A stretch of 64,000 nt of DNA, from NCBI GenBank assembly GCA_030704615.1, contig CM060733.1, positions 57,596,001 through 57,660,000 on the forward strand. The letters are read 5' to 3'. This document shows positions 1 through 11,771 of this stretch, one piece after another. Position 1 is the stretch's first letter. Each line of letters starts with the position of its first letter. The stretch comes from Takakia lepidozioides. Lineage: Eukaryota; Streptophyta; Takakiopsida; Takakiales; Takakiaceae. Made by a program: the position numbers and the translations under genes. A model generated the notes under the pieces. It searched no databases, was not told the DNA's origin, and saw only the letters and a program-made list of their open reading frames with translations.

Positions 1-560
1 CCATTGACTTCAACATGATGCTCTCTTCTACAAACTTAGAGCCTAGCCAAAAAATAATTAAGCAAACAACTAGACACGTATGGTTCTTTTCATTTTAGAA
101 AACTGGCCCTAGGAGGCTGAATATGGCTCCTCTTTATGCATAGTGAAATCTACTTTCATCCATAATAAACCTGAAAATTCATCATTTATTTTTCATAAAT
201 TATTATTAAGTAAGATGTACTAATATGAGCCTAGGAATTACCTTGAGAAGCACACGAGGAACTAGGTCCCAGCAAATGAGAGGAGGTAACGCCTGGGGAA
301 GGCACAACAGGGCTTAGCGATTTTTGACACTGATGCATAGGTAGTCTCTTCTTCAGAATAAAGAGGAGCCAACAATAAATACATTTGAAGAAAAAATCTT
401 TCAGATGACCAGCTTGTAACCAAAGCCTCTCATTTTACAATAATTGGGACGTTATGACGCACGTGCGAGCTGACCGGTGGGCCCCGCGCACGGACGCCCG
501 GCTCCCCCACCCGAACCCCCGCCTGCCGCTGCGCGTGGTCGCCCAGCCCCGCCCGCGCTC
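1..560. other. No gene recognised
   Basis: AT-rich sequence to about 430, then an abrupt change to GC-rich sequence around 460-560. The frames open in the GC-rich part are proline/arginine-rich on both strands, as expected from base composition alone. I see no motif, RNA gene or splice-bounded exon. Confidence 0.5.
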
Positions 561-579
561 CGCCGCGCCCCCAGTCCGC

Positions 580-2960
580 CAGCCAAAAAGTCTGCCTTCC
601 AGTCTGCTATCAGTCCGCTGGCCTCCAGTCTGCCCTCCAGTCCGCCGATGGAGCCGGATCTGGACCGTCGACCATTTCAAAACCCATCCGAGCCCTCCTT
701 TTTTAGGGCTAGGAAAATCTAAACCTTGCCACCAAAACCGGCCTCTCTTTTATGAGGGCTCTTTGTTGTCGGATGTTGCGGAGGGCGTTTCCACGCACGC
801 CGTCTTCTTCTTGTGCACAAGCAACGTTGATGATGATGAAGGGTGTGCCTGAACATGACAGGACTGGCGGGCCGGGCTCTACAGCCACCATCGTGCATAT
901 GCTTCCACTATTTTGGCCTTCTTGTTGTGCTTTAGGGAAGGTTAGGCTTTATGGTATGCTTGTATGTCATAAAATCGATATTGCCTTATCTGTCCTCCAT
1001 ATCGTCATCTGCTTCTGGTCCCTCATGATACCCCTTCGTACTGCAACGGACCCCATGAGGGCAGAATCGTGGAAGCATATGCACATGGGGGCGTGTATAC
1101 ATTGTAGATTTCATATCGGACGATGGGACTGTTTAGGGGACGAAGTAAAACGGCGTGCAAGAGCGTGCAGAAGTTTAGCATAATGGAAATCCTGAAGATC
1201 CAATGCTTTGTCAAGGATCCAAATCACATGATATATAGAGGGGTTGGCAGCAGACTGCAACATTACTACTCCTCGTCTTAGCCGACAAGATCCTGTCCTA
1301 CGGTCCTCAAACATCCATTTACACATGCGGAACCACGCTGAGACATGTGCTGACATTCTGCAAGTGTGCATGGATGTTTGACTGATAGGACTGGATCATG
1401 TCCATTGACACGATAAGGACAGGTGAGGACAATCGAGCTTAGTTTCGCCTCTCGATGGTGACTTGAAAGTCGGTCTCTTCCAACATGTGTCTGTTTGTCG
1501 GACGCCACTTTATCAGTCTCTTCTGCCGCCAGTCTGTTCACAGTGGGTCTGTTCGGCCGGACTTTGCACCACGTCCAAGTCTCCTGCACCAATTAAATCA
1601 TCTTTCGCAGGACAAAAGCTCTCTTGGGACTGCTGGGCACCAGGGCGTCTGCTGGACTGCCAGTTCAGTCTGTTCGACTGCCGCAAGTCTGTTTGTACTG
1701 GGTCTGTTGGGCCGTCCACATCAGAACGTGGGAGTCTGGTGGACCCTCTTAAATGCAACGACGGCGGCAAGCATGACAGTCGCTCTCTTGGGATATCAGT
1801 CTGTTCGGCTACCAGTTCGCCAAGTTTGGTGTGCGGCAAGTCTGTTTGAGGTGGGTCTGTTGGGCCGTCATTTCTAGCACGTCAAAGTTTGTTGGTCGAC
1901 GCTGCCCGGCAGCTGGTTGCAGCGGCAGTCTGTTGGGAAGTGGGCACCTGGCAGTCTGCTGGACAGTGGGTCTGGCGGACCTATTAAATGCGTAGATGGC
2001 GCATGCGGCCCCAATGATGCACAATGTTTTGCATGTCTACTGAACAGTCTGCTGGAGAATGGGTCTGCTGTCCGTCTTAAATGCATGACGGCACTGCCGG
2101 CGCCAATGATGACGCGCCACGTCGTTCTGCATGGCCCGTCTGCTGTTAGTTTGAACTTCTTCTTCACGCGAGTCATGTGGTCTTCCGATGCATCTATCTG
2201 CCCTTTTCATGCGCATTTTCATTTCAGTGCCCTCCATCTCCATTTCCCGCTGCTGACCCCGCCTCGGTTTGTCACTTGGACTTCTGGTCTACTGGTTTGT
2301 CTGCTAAGTCTGTTGGTCTGTTTGTGGGGTAAACCTGCTTGGTCTGCTTATGTCCTGGTTTGCTTATCTCAGTAGTCTAGTAAACCCTCAATCCTCAGGT
2401 CTGCTCAGTCTGCTCGTTTCGTTCGGCGGTCCACTCAGTCTAACGGTCCAGTCTGCTGCTCTAGTCTGCTTGTCCTCTATGCTGGTCTTTTGTACTGGTT
2501 TACTTTGCTGTTCACTTTGTTGGCCTTCACTTATGTACTTTGTTGGAGAGCAGGCTCATGCTGTTCAAGAGTGTGTTCGGACAGCCATTGCGGCTTGGAG
2601 AACACACACCAAAGACCCTCCTTTGCAAGTGAATGCGGTGCGGATAGAAGTGGACCGGGTTCGGGAATACATTTTGTGGAAGTATCCTGAGTCTGCCGCT
2701 GCCATAGAGGCATTGTATACTGAGGCATTTCTGGGCAGCCCTAGTACTATCACCAGCCCTAAGTATGTGCCAAATGGAACGTTTCAGCAGATTTAACAGC
2801 ATACTAGCTAGCAGTCTGGTCAGCAGACTATTCAACAGACTGACCAATAGACTGTCGAGAACAATGCCGAGGACATTTGTGGAGGACGCTGCCAATGTGT
2901 CTGCCCACGAGACTGCGGCGCAGACTGCACACGAGTCCATCCAATAGACTGCCCTTGTCC
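580..2960. repeat. Cluster of AGTCTG-core repeats with an orientation switch
   Basis: The hexamer AGTCTG and near variants (AGTCCG, GGTCTG) recur many times: about 589-640, 1511-1560, 1668-1720, 1797-1870, 1924-1975, 2043-2075, 2290-2480. The reverse complement CAGACT dominates from about 2812 to 2950. Larger units can be seen: AGTCTGYTGG followed by GTGGGTCTG and then TTAAATGC recurs near 1755, 1983 and 2078. Dense short motifs that flip orientation resemble the subterminal arrays bound by TNPA-type proteins in CACTA elements, but I could not find matching terminal inverted repeats, so assignment to an element is inference. An open stretch at about 2541-2796 (+) encodes up to about 85 residues with no recognised motif. 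Confidence 0.6.
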
Positions 2961-3149
2961 CCTCCAGCACAGGTATTTTTGGTGTTTGGAGACCGCCATT
3001 GCCGCTTGGTAATCCCACGCATGTAGATCTTACACTTCCCCGGTTTAGGGTCGGTGGATCAAGTGCCCACCTTGAATGGTATAGTGACCTTCACCACATC
3101 GTGACAAACCGGCGTTGGCTCTTTGTTTATTTTCACTATTCCATGGAGT

Positions 3150-3335
3150 ACACGATCGAGGAAGCCAACCAGGTTCTGCAAAGTGCAAGCATGCTTGCAG
3201 TTGATGTGCTTAGTGACCGAAGCGAACCGCCGCTGCTTGTTCAGCTAATAGGCATAAAGTTCGCTGAACTTGTATCCAGTCTGTGACATGGGCAAGGACC
3301 TTAAGGATGATCCCAAGGGCATGGATGACCCACGC
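3150..3335 (+). mobile_element. Diverged LINE-A fragment
   Basis: The stretch around 3265-3330 (CCAGTCTGTGACATGGGCAA, then AAGGA and a diverged tail) matches the part of LINE-A encoding FPVCDMGEDLKDDLKGL, which is intact in the copy at 30,450-30,520. Upstream similarity back to about 3150 is weak. The fragment is short, heavily mutated and not coding. Confidence 0.45.
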
Positions 3336-3339
3336 CCGG

Positions 3340-4606
3340 ACGAGCTTCGGCATATGGCTATGGCACACCCAGCTTTTGGTGTGCGCGTAAAGCACTTGGC
3401 AGCACTGACAGACACTAGAAGCATTCGTGTCATTTACCACTGGGGTAACGACCCATTTTGAGTCGTAAAAGTCAAAAAACTGGGATCGACTGGAAGTTAC
3501 AACAGACTAGTTACAACATACGTGGTAGTTGGGTTGGACATCCAATGATTGGAGTGGTAAAGGACGCACACGCGCGAACAACTGCTCAGCGATTAATGCG
3601 ATTGATGTTGAAGAACCACGTGGCGTAACCAGGCGGGCCGCCCGTGTGTCTGACCTTTTGGGCTGACTTTGACTTTTCCCTCCGGATGAGTGGACTGACT
3701 CACCCGGGGCGCGGTGACACATGGACGCGGACGTGGATGCGGACGTGGATGCCGATGTGGCGGCGCCGCAACGAGTAGCAATGCTGCCGCGTGGCCACGG
3801 GCCCAAGACGCCACATCGCAGTTGGCCACATCACTTGGAGTGCTGCATGTGACGTCGCAACAGCCACTGGCGAAGTCGACTGCACAACTTCCGGCAGACG
3901 AATCCACGGGGACCACGTAGAGCCATCTCGGGACTGCTTTGGCCAACTCCGCTACCACTGTGCTAGTTGGTTGCACTACAGTAGGAAAGCACGAAAAATG
4001 AGCACTTGTAGTGGTTTGTGTGAGTTTTCAATTGACCTGCATTCTAAGCTGAAAATATGGTTCTGATGCATTCTACTGGTTTTAGTGGTTCACCCATATG
4101 CAGGGGGAATTGAGAAGCAATGATACTGGGCGAGACTCAGAACACAGACCACGATGCATGCACAACATCACGCTAATGAACCAAATAGACGAGGCAACAG
4201 GGAGACCAAAGACCATCACACATACACATAGAAGGTGGACGGACACGACGACAAGTCAGGAAATGTGATATTACATTCAAATTAGAGACCGTCACGGCAC
4301 ACCTGCATATGAGCAAGACTAAATGCCAACATACATGGTTGCCGGACATCACTTAAACTGTCATGGCCCAAATGTTCAAAACTGGTAACGTGAGTATCAT
4401 ACACACTTCTATGAGTATCATTACACACCCAACAGGGACTACAAACATGAAATGTCACTTGATACTTTCACCTTTCCTCATACTCTTCTCTGGCCACAGA
4501 GTCACCGTGCCTTTCACGTGCGCTAGTGTGGTCTGGGGGGGGGGGCATCGTCCACATTTGGGCAAGGCAATGTAACACTTGGAAGCATGATCTCGTGGAC
4601 TTTCAC
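3340..4606. other. No gene recognised; short GTGGATGC repeat and CACTA-like motifs
   Basis: Positions 3722-3762 carry a short degenerate tandem repeat (GACGTGGATGCG units). At 3974 the sequence reads CACTACAGTAGG and at 4013 it ends CTTGTAGTG, reminiscent of CACTA termini, but no matching partner with a 3-bp target duplication was found. A run of ten Gs occurs near 4537. No coding evidence. Confidence 0.4.
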
Positions 4607-7600
4607 CTTGTACCACCCGGATCGAATGTCCTTGCAGTGGAACTTTTCAACCCCGGTTGTAACGGTAGCCTTTAAGAGATCCAAGCAAGAAAAGGTTGGG
4701 CGCAGTTTACAAGGAGCACCTGAGAGCATTGTACACACAAGATCTGATATCTGCAGACACCAACATCAGGGTCCACTCAGCAACAAACATAGCAATGACA
4801 GGGTGAAAGTCAAGCGCAGCTGGGCATGGAAACGATCTTGGTTGCCACAATACTGAATCAGCAGCCAATTCACGGTGTACCAACGTACCTTGAAGCGAAG
4901 CTCGTCGCTGAGGGTGGCAACTGAGGAAAGCTGCCCACGTGTCTTCAACTGCAGCAGCAAAAAGAGGTTTAGTCAGACGGATAAGAATAACATGAACTCT
5001 GGTGGTTGCAATGGTATAAACACACCTCCACGGAGCAAGCTAACAAACACCCTGCTCAGACCCTAGCACTACAACTTCCTGGCAAAAATAACCCTACTAA
5101 AAACCAGCCAGGCAAAGCAAGGAGCCATGAATGCATGCCTGGGGAACCACGTCCTGCTGCGATGATGGTGCCGGGGACAGCCCACTCCTCTTGCTCACTT
5201 GCAATGAATACACATTGCAATGCTTCAAGAAGTGTATCCATAAAGGAAACCAACCAAGTAAGTTTGCGGAGAGGGGCTGGGAACAACCATACCTTGGGCG
5301 CTGCCTCCTCATGCCGGGGGGGGAATCCGGAATGTTGCCGCCGTAGCACTATGGTCGTAGGCGCAGGACCCACCTTCTTCACATTCGACCCCACTGCCAC
5401 TCCCTGTACATGTGGTCCCTGCAAAACATATAGTGCCAGCCTTGCGTGAGAGGGCATCCAGGGGGAACAAAACAAACATGGACTTTGGCTTCGATGTCAT
5501 GTTGCAAACAGTAAGGTTAGTTTCACCTGCATGGGCGCAGAAGTACTTCCCCCAACGACCCCATCCTCTCCCACATTCAAGCTGCCAGTCGGGGTCAGCT
5601 TCCGCGTGCTTGTGAAGACACGCACATCCTTGGAGCAAAACAAATCTTGGCAGTAGGGCCAGACTGTTTCTAAAAGGTAGTCTGAATCGGGCCCCTCACT
5701 GACATTGCCAGTGACATCAAACGACAATGGATGGACCATGTTCAAAGGGGAGTTCCCCCTCCCCTTGTGTGGTGAATCATCCACTAGGAGGGTGTTGGAT
5801 TCGTTAAATCCAGAAAATTCCGACCACACCCTCGACAGTCTCTTCTGTAAGTTTTGTACGGCAGGCCCTTTTGTGGGGTGTGGCTCTGTCAAGGGGTCAC
5901 ACTCCTCTTGTGACCACACAAAGAGGGGAGAACCCTTGACCCCCTGCATGACCACTTTGAAGATGTCTGCAACATTCCCCTTGGAAGCACAGGACCATAT
6001 CCCAACGTAGAAATACCGGAAGAGAAGGTTTAAAAACTCGCAGACCTGGGGCCTTGGGAAAACATACTTGTTGGTGGTCAACACCCATGGCCAATGACGC
6101 CTCGGGTTGGGCTGAAAGTTAGGAATAGAGTGGCACAGGATCCCGTTCAGGTCTAGAACAATTAGTTTCAATTTTTCTATGAAAAGAGCTTTTGAAGGGG
6201 TGTCACGGGGTCTCACCTCAGTGGGTTGGGAGACAACAGTCACCCCGGAGGGCAAAGTTTCGGTCCCCCTGCAGCCTGGACCAGGCAAACTACCACCCTC
6301 TCCCCCTACAGCTTCCCCTTTCCCCCCATCATGAGCAATGACCCCCCCATCGTCCATGTCATCCCCACCAACTTGCTGGACCTCTCCCTCTTCAACGAGT
6401 GGACCCTGCCCCCCACTATGAATATCATCAACAACAGCCCGGACCTCTGTCACATCCCTACCCACTACAATTACTTCCTCCTTGTCAGGTACAATGGTCG
6501 CAGCAGGGGGGTCTTCCATAATGCCACCCGTCACACCCCCTTTTTGCCCCATCATGAGTTCCACTATCTTCTTCAGTTGTGCTTCCATTCCCCTCTCCCG
6601 CTCCGCAGAGAGAGCCGCAAGCCTCTCCAGGGCCCCGATGCGGGCTGCCATTGAGTTCCCCGCTCCCTACGCATACAAACACCCACCCGTACTGTTAAAA
6701 ACCAGAAGAAGAGGCCGAATGTGCAGGATTTTAGGCATTCGGAGATGGCTAGGTTTGGCATAACACCCCTCATGTACCATGCGTGGGGGCCCCACATACC
6801 CACCAAATCTTAGTACAACAACAGATTCATGAATGGAAACCGGACTTCAAAACATACCTGGCTCAAAACAGACTCTGATGGGGTGCCAGTCGCAGCGTTC
6901 TTGCACTCCGCCCCGAGCTCGGACAGTGACGGGCTCCGCGCTTTGCGTCTTTTCTGTATTTGCCCATCCACACACTGTCAGTACAAAATGCCAGGAGCAT
7001 ATGGACAAAGCACTGCCCTGCATATCACATAACAACTAATTCTGCACAAGCAATAAAACCCACTCGTGGGTGTCTCTTCCATCAGAACATGCCACAACGT
7101 AAGAGCAATGAGAAGGGGGTGAGGGAGATTACCAAACGGGCTGCTTGGCCTGCAACTCCTGCCCGGCCCCAACGCGAGGGGTTCGTGACACAAGCACGCG
7201 CTTGCTTCATCCCTTCAACCTTTGCAAGTCCACGAGGGGACTCCCAGTAGGCAACAAGCTTATCCCAATAGGCGGGTTCAGTGTTCATTGGCCTCACACC
7301 AGTCTTCGCCCATTTATCTTTCAGTTTTGCTCTTTCTCCTTTCATTATCTTCCCACATTGCTTCACTATAAAATCACGATTGGCAGGGATAGGTGTGTAC
7401 TCGTACATTCCATTTATGCCCTCTATTACTGTTGACATGGCACTCTGGGACTGCTGGTCAATGTCTTGTACGCTTGAGTCAAGGTAACGCAATGCCAGGC
7501 CACGCAAATCACGCTGCCAGTGTTCCTTACCTTCGCAGCCAGCATTGATGACTCCATTTCCATGCACCTCCACCTTGTGGCGCTTTAGCCCTGCAGCCAC

Positions 7601-7771
7601 CCTTCCCTCTCCATCTCCTTCCCATTGTTTCATGGCATGACGTCGTTCCTTCCTCAGCTCTGATGTCCGTTTCCTGCCCCCATGCTCTGGAGCAGCGCCG
7701 TCATACGTTGTGGGGGGTGACTGATGTGTGCCGGAGGGGGAGGGCCGTATGGAGATGTGGGAGGCCCCCAT
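4607..7771 (-). CDS. Transposase_24-like / FCP1-like phosphatase fusion protein (3' exons)
   Basis: I read six exons on the minus strand: 7771-7133, 6953-6858, 6666-5527, 5418-5293, 4948-4889 and 4750-4607. Each is bounded by AG/GT and all introns are phase 0, so the frame runs through. Exon 1 holds a domain like plant Ptta/En/Spm accessory proteins (AYWDKLVAYWESP, then K-rich sequence; TPSESVLSQ falls in exon 2). Exon 3 starts with a coiled region (ALERLAALSAERERGMEAQL), then a low-complexity acidic linker, then an FCP1/NIF-type HAD phosphatase domain: motif I LIVLDLNGIL, motif II GIWSCASKGN, motif III/IV TLLVDDSPHKG. The second motif I aspartate is Asn, as in a plant FCP1-like subgroup with LDLNG. 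The later short exons have no known domain and the true 3' end is not located. It is probably a transposon-borne gene that captured a host phosphatase. A proline-rich stretch at 7654-8013 in another frame may be an upstream exon. Confidence 0.65.
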
Positions 7772-8159
7772 TGTGACGTGGCAACATCAGGAAGCCAGCG
7801 CCACGACCCCGAAGCAGGGGGGGCTCCCCATGGTGCACTCTGTTGTGGAGACCATCCGGCAGGGGGTGGGTGCCAAGGTTGGTGTTGGTTGGCATTGGTG
7901 GCTGTGAGCTTCACTCCCCTTCCGCTGCCAAAAACATCCCACACACAAGGTGCATCAGCTGTAGTCCTACTGAACACAACGTCACCAGAGCACAAACCAT
8001 CCCACAACCACAACTATGGATTGGCTGACCTCAAACCCACTCCCCTGCAGCGCAAGTGCCAAAAACTGAAAAGGAGAGGGACAGAATGTCCTCATAACAT
8101 GTAAGCCCATTCATTGGTGAAGAAACAGAATGTGGGCGGGTTCACATCAGTACCACATG

Positions 8160-8535
8160 AAACTTACCAGGAAACAGAACATCCATCCGGGTTTTGCACA
8201 TATCCAGTGGACATCTATTCACACAATCAGCAAATGGCTGTATGGCGGAGCCCAGCAACGGAGCCCCAAAAGGCCTAAAGACTCTCAATGTTGGTAAACA
8301 CAGGTGCAGACACAATTCAATTGAAAGGATATTGCAGACCTAGCCTCGTTGGAGTTATCAACGCATATAGCAAATGCGTACTCCAACGCAGGTGCAATGA
8401 CGTGACAAAGCAACATTTCCTTGACCTAAAAACTAGTCCCTCTGCACACAGTGGTAGACCTGAAGGTTTTTCCACGATGTCCTCCCCCATGACACAAATT
8501 GAAAACATGTTCAGGGATGTTTTCTGCCTAACTTC
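8160..8535 (-). mobile_element. Decayed, rearranged LINE-A fragment (left part)
   Basis: Three blocks align to the minus strand of LINE-A but out of order. Positions 8160-8330 match the C-terminal part (compare 35,330-35,510). Positions 8338-8450 match an upstream part (compare 36,127-36,240). Positions 8452-8530 match a middle part containing CDMGEDI (compare 35,686-35,770). Identity is visibly lower than between the 33-37 kb copies, so this is an older insertion. Confidence 0.6.
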
Positions 8536-8539
8536 ATTT

Positions 8540-9660
8540 TCTGCCCAATCAGATCTCCTCTACGCTGATGATGTTGCCCTTTTGGCACAATCCCCGGTCT
8601 TTCTGCAACGCCATATCAAAATTTTGGAACAGTTCTGCAAAGACTATGGGATGCAAGTCAATCTTAGCAAGACCAAGATCATGGTCTTCAATGGCCAGGC
8701 TGATCGTAGATTCATCTTCAACCAGCAGGAAATTGAGATTGTCAAATCATACCGGTACCTAGGTCTGGTTATCCACTCCCCCAAGTTTCACTTTGCAGCC
8801 ACTGCCTTGGACAGATTGACTAAAGGTAAGGCGGCCTCCGTCCGCCTTCACGCCAAATGCAAGCAAATACATCTGCGGCATCCCCCGACCAAAAAGTGGT
8901 TGTTTGACACCGTCGTCAGCCCTGCTACCATCAATGGTTGTGAGTTCTGGGCACCTGGTGTCCCTGTCTCCTGGTGGGAAAAGAATTTGGAACCATTACA
9001 GTCATCTTTTCTCCAAGCAATGCTTGGCGCCAGGAGCACAACTCCATCTCAGATCCTAGGTGCAGAGTTCGCATGTGTACCATTGCAATCCGAGGCACAG
9101 TTCAGGCTTACAATCTTTCTCCATAGATTGCAGGCCCTTCCACCCAAAGGGCTAGTGGCAAGGGCCCTCACAACATCTATGAGGCTCAAAGCTGCAGGTT
9201 TCGGGAACTCCTGGTATGCTCGAGTGGACAGTTTATTGAAACGTAACGGACTTTCTACTGCTTTCCTATTACCAATGAACCCACATGAGGTGGACATCAC
9301 ATCCAGACATGACCGCAACAGACTCATTCGGAGAGAGCTTATGGAATTACATGTCAAGAGAACTTGGATGCTACCCAATCTCACAACAAAGCTCCACTTC
9401 TATCGAGAGACATTCTTGGTGCTCCGCGATGATAGAATCTTCAGACCAAATTACCTTTCAGCACCCTTACCTCCTTCCCTCTTGAGGGCATTGGGGCGGT
9501 TCAGGGTGGGTTCCCACAACCTACGGATAGAGACTGGCAGATGGGAAAACCTGCAACGGGAGGACCGCCTATGTCCAGCTTGCATAGGGCGCAACAAGGA
9601 AATTGAAACTGAAGAACACTTCTTCTTCTACTGCCCTGTATACTACGAGATCCGTTTGAA
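8540..9660 (+). pseudogene. LINE-B reverse transcriptase C-terminal fragment
   Basis: The open frame encodes the late part of a non-LTR reverse transcriptase: LLYADDVALLAQ (catalytic YADD, motif C), SKTKIMVFNG, a long connection region, and a C-terminal zinc-binding segment CPACIGR...EHFFFYCPVYYEIR (zf-RVT type). The N-terminal RT motifs are absent. The 9460-9655 part is nearly identical in protein to the minus-strand fragment at 59,880-60,070, defining the LINE-B family. At both ends it passes directly into LINE-A minus-strand sequence. The frame runs on to 10,066 only through unrelated sequence, so that extension is not called. Confidence 0.8.
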
Positions 9661-9735
9661 CAACTTTGTGGATATGTGCATCCCAGTTTCAGTTTCAGTT
9701 TCAGTTTCAGGAGAACTCAACGCCCAGAAAACAAG
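9655..9735 (-). mobile_element. LINE-A fragment (right part) with TTTCAG microsatellite
   Basis: The sequence matches LINE-A at 36,278-36,345 (CTTTCTGGATATGTGCATCC and the following bases). It is interrupted at 9689-9711 by about four tandem TTTCAG units, apparently expanded from the single GTTACAG/GTTGGAG found in the other copy. Confidence 0.65.
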
Positions 9736-9759
9736 AACACAAGTAGGGGTAGAACTCAC

Positions 9760-9938
9760 CTCATGCGCAGCGGTTTTGTGTTGTTTGCGCACCTTTTGGA
9801 GAGACTCTGCAGATGGAGGTGCAATTTCCTCGAACTGTCCTCCACCTCATCGTCGTCGCCCATGCTATACTCGCTTGTGTCAAAATCCGAACTCGAAGAC
9901 CGCCCACCGCTCTGCCTTCCCTCTCGCACCGACGCCAT
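9760..9938 (-). CDS. Putative first exon of the Transposase_24/FCP1 fusion gene
   Basis: An ATG at 9938 opens 59 codons ending at a good donor (AG|GTGAGT at 9759). The sequence is acidic and serine-rich (SSSSDFDTSEYSMGDDDEVE). Upstream in frame it reads PAVRRSPRLARLNPVQ, an RRSPRL-type string common in plant CACTA-associated proteins, so the start could be further upstream, near 10,040. The link to the downstream exons at 7771 is inferred from strand, order and style. The intervening 1.7 kb contains nested LINE insertions. Confidence 0.4.
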
Positions 9939-10049
9939 CTGTACCGGATTCAGTCGAGCCAGGCGGGGGCTCCTTCGCACCGCGGGGCTGGAATGTGCAG
10001 AAGTGGGAGGAGGTGATGCTGCCTCGGCGGTCGAGCGTTCTTACTAGGC

Positions 10050-11771
10050 GTGGACATAGACCATGACAAAGATGAAGACGAGCGAGGACATAGACCATGA
10101 CCAAGACAAAGACGAGCGAGGAAGACCAAGACATGCAAAGGAGGAAAGAAGGACAAGGAGGGGAGTGTGATCACACACACCCCCCCCGATCTGTAGTGAA
10201 GATCCGGCCGTTGTTGATTTCAAATATGAACACGTGTCGTGCATCCGACACTATGGCCTTTTCGACTTTGAGACGTTAAACCCTAAACCACTTACAATCC
10301 TCCAGACAACTAGATGTAGTGATTCACACAACTGACATGGATCCGTTAACTTTTTTTCGTTCAAAATTAGGCGAAGGAAACACACTGCAATGATGCCGTG
10401 TATGGCTCCGCTTTACATGCATTCTTGGAGAAAATGCGCATGATGTGTGAGAAGTGAACACAGTGCTCTGCCAAATGATTCAGCAAAAACAAACTCAACT
10501 GTAGTGGTTCTCCCATCGCAGAGAAGGGTCCATTCGACACCCATCGCACCATGCCAGGTTGAGGTCCTCACACACACACCTACACACCGAGAATTTGCGA
10601 ACCCACATCAGCTGGGAGAACATGGAAATTACCCCGTGGATCACATGCAAGCATGAATGAGAAATGGGTTTATGTTACATGGGAGATTTTGGTGTACCTG
10701 CGCGACATGCAACTCTGTCTACATACTCCATAAGTCGCTGTCCCAAGACCCAAGTGGACAGGGGAGGCCGGTGAGTCTGTACCACAAATGGTAATCATAC
10801 AGCAGAGGGTACTGCTGCCCAACGTGCAAAAGCCGCCGGCTGCAGGATGCTAGGCATGCGAACTCGGGCACAACACGCCTCCTCTGCACCCCACTCCGTC
10901 CCAACCAGTGCAAAACAACCGTGCATGCATTGACTGCCCTCTGGCTTTCTCTCCAGGCATTTGGGGGTCTGCGATCTGCTACACGTAAGTGTCTTTGAAT
11001 GCGACGATCAAAGGATCCGGTCACTTGCAGTTGCCGTCTCAAGGGCAGCATTGCAAGAATCAGAATTAAGTAAGAAAGATGGTGGAAGAAGCTGCAAACA
11101 GCAAATGAGTGAAGTGGCAGGGCGATGCTCCATTTTTAACATGCTCCCCTTCCCGCCATGGTGATAGAGCCACACAAATGGACTCTCTTCCCGCCACGGT
11201 GCAATTTCACGGCAACGGAACGGGATTGTCCGCCGAAACGTGATTTGGAGATGGCCTAAGACAAGTGGCGCAAGTTCTGGCCTTGTAGTCAGGTTGTTCA
11301 CACTTCAATGCACACATTTCATACACATTCAACCATATGCCCAAGATCACAACGTCGTCAATCGTGAAAATTGAAATTCCACGTACGTCCTCCGATTCCT
11401 CACACACACACGAACTGTAGAGACAGGTCGTTTTCCAGGATGTCGTTGTTTGAGTCGATTTTGGTCATTTCTCTCAGTGTCTTGTTGAAAAGATTCTAGT
11501 TATGATGGGAAGCATCGTGATGGCTTTTAAATGGTTTGCTGTTGAGTGTAACTTTTCATCATGTTGTGGAATCTACCGGTTGGTATAAAATGTCAATTGT
11601 CTTCTCTGCCAAGGATGTGCGGCTGAACCTTTCAAATTGAGATTGCAGGAGGAGGGAATTGACGGTAGTGAAATGGGAGTGGCAGAGCCAAATTGAGGAA
11701 TCTCTGCAAAGGAGAATCCGGCCCCCTGCAACGGCGTGCACAAACAGCATTGAAGAGGCTCCCCAACAAAA
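10050..11771. other. Intergenic spacer between divergent transposon genes
   Basis: Holds a short imperfect repeat of GACAAAGACGAGCGAGGA/CATAGACCATGACC at 10,048-10,125 and C-rich runs near 10,183. Frames at 10,719-11,051 (-) are open for 110 codons but show no motif. The spacer separates the minus-strand fusion gene from the plus-strand TNP2 gene and could hold their promoters. Confidence 0.4.

Noticed and set aside
454-722. Overlapping proline/arginine-rich open frames on both strands
   Set aside because: They coincide with a GC-rich patch, overlap each other, and have no motif or splice context.
5705-6654. Plus-strand open frames over the phosphatase domain
   Set aside because: They are antisense shadows of the minus-strand exon 6,666-5,527, which carries the conserved motifs.
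8288-10066. Treating the whole 592-codon frame as one LINE protein
   Set aside because: Only 8,540-9,660 is LINE-B coding. The start is reverse-strand LINE-A and the end is antisense to a probable host-style exon.
3974-10506. CACTACAGT at 3,974 and ACTGTAGTG at 10,498-10,506 as ends of a CACTA element
   Set aside because: Only about nine bases match and the flanking triplets (TTG, GTT) are not a target duplication.
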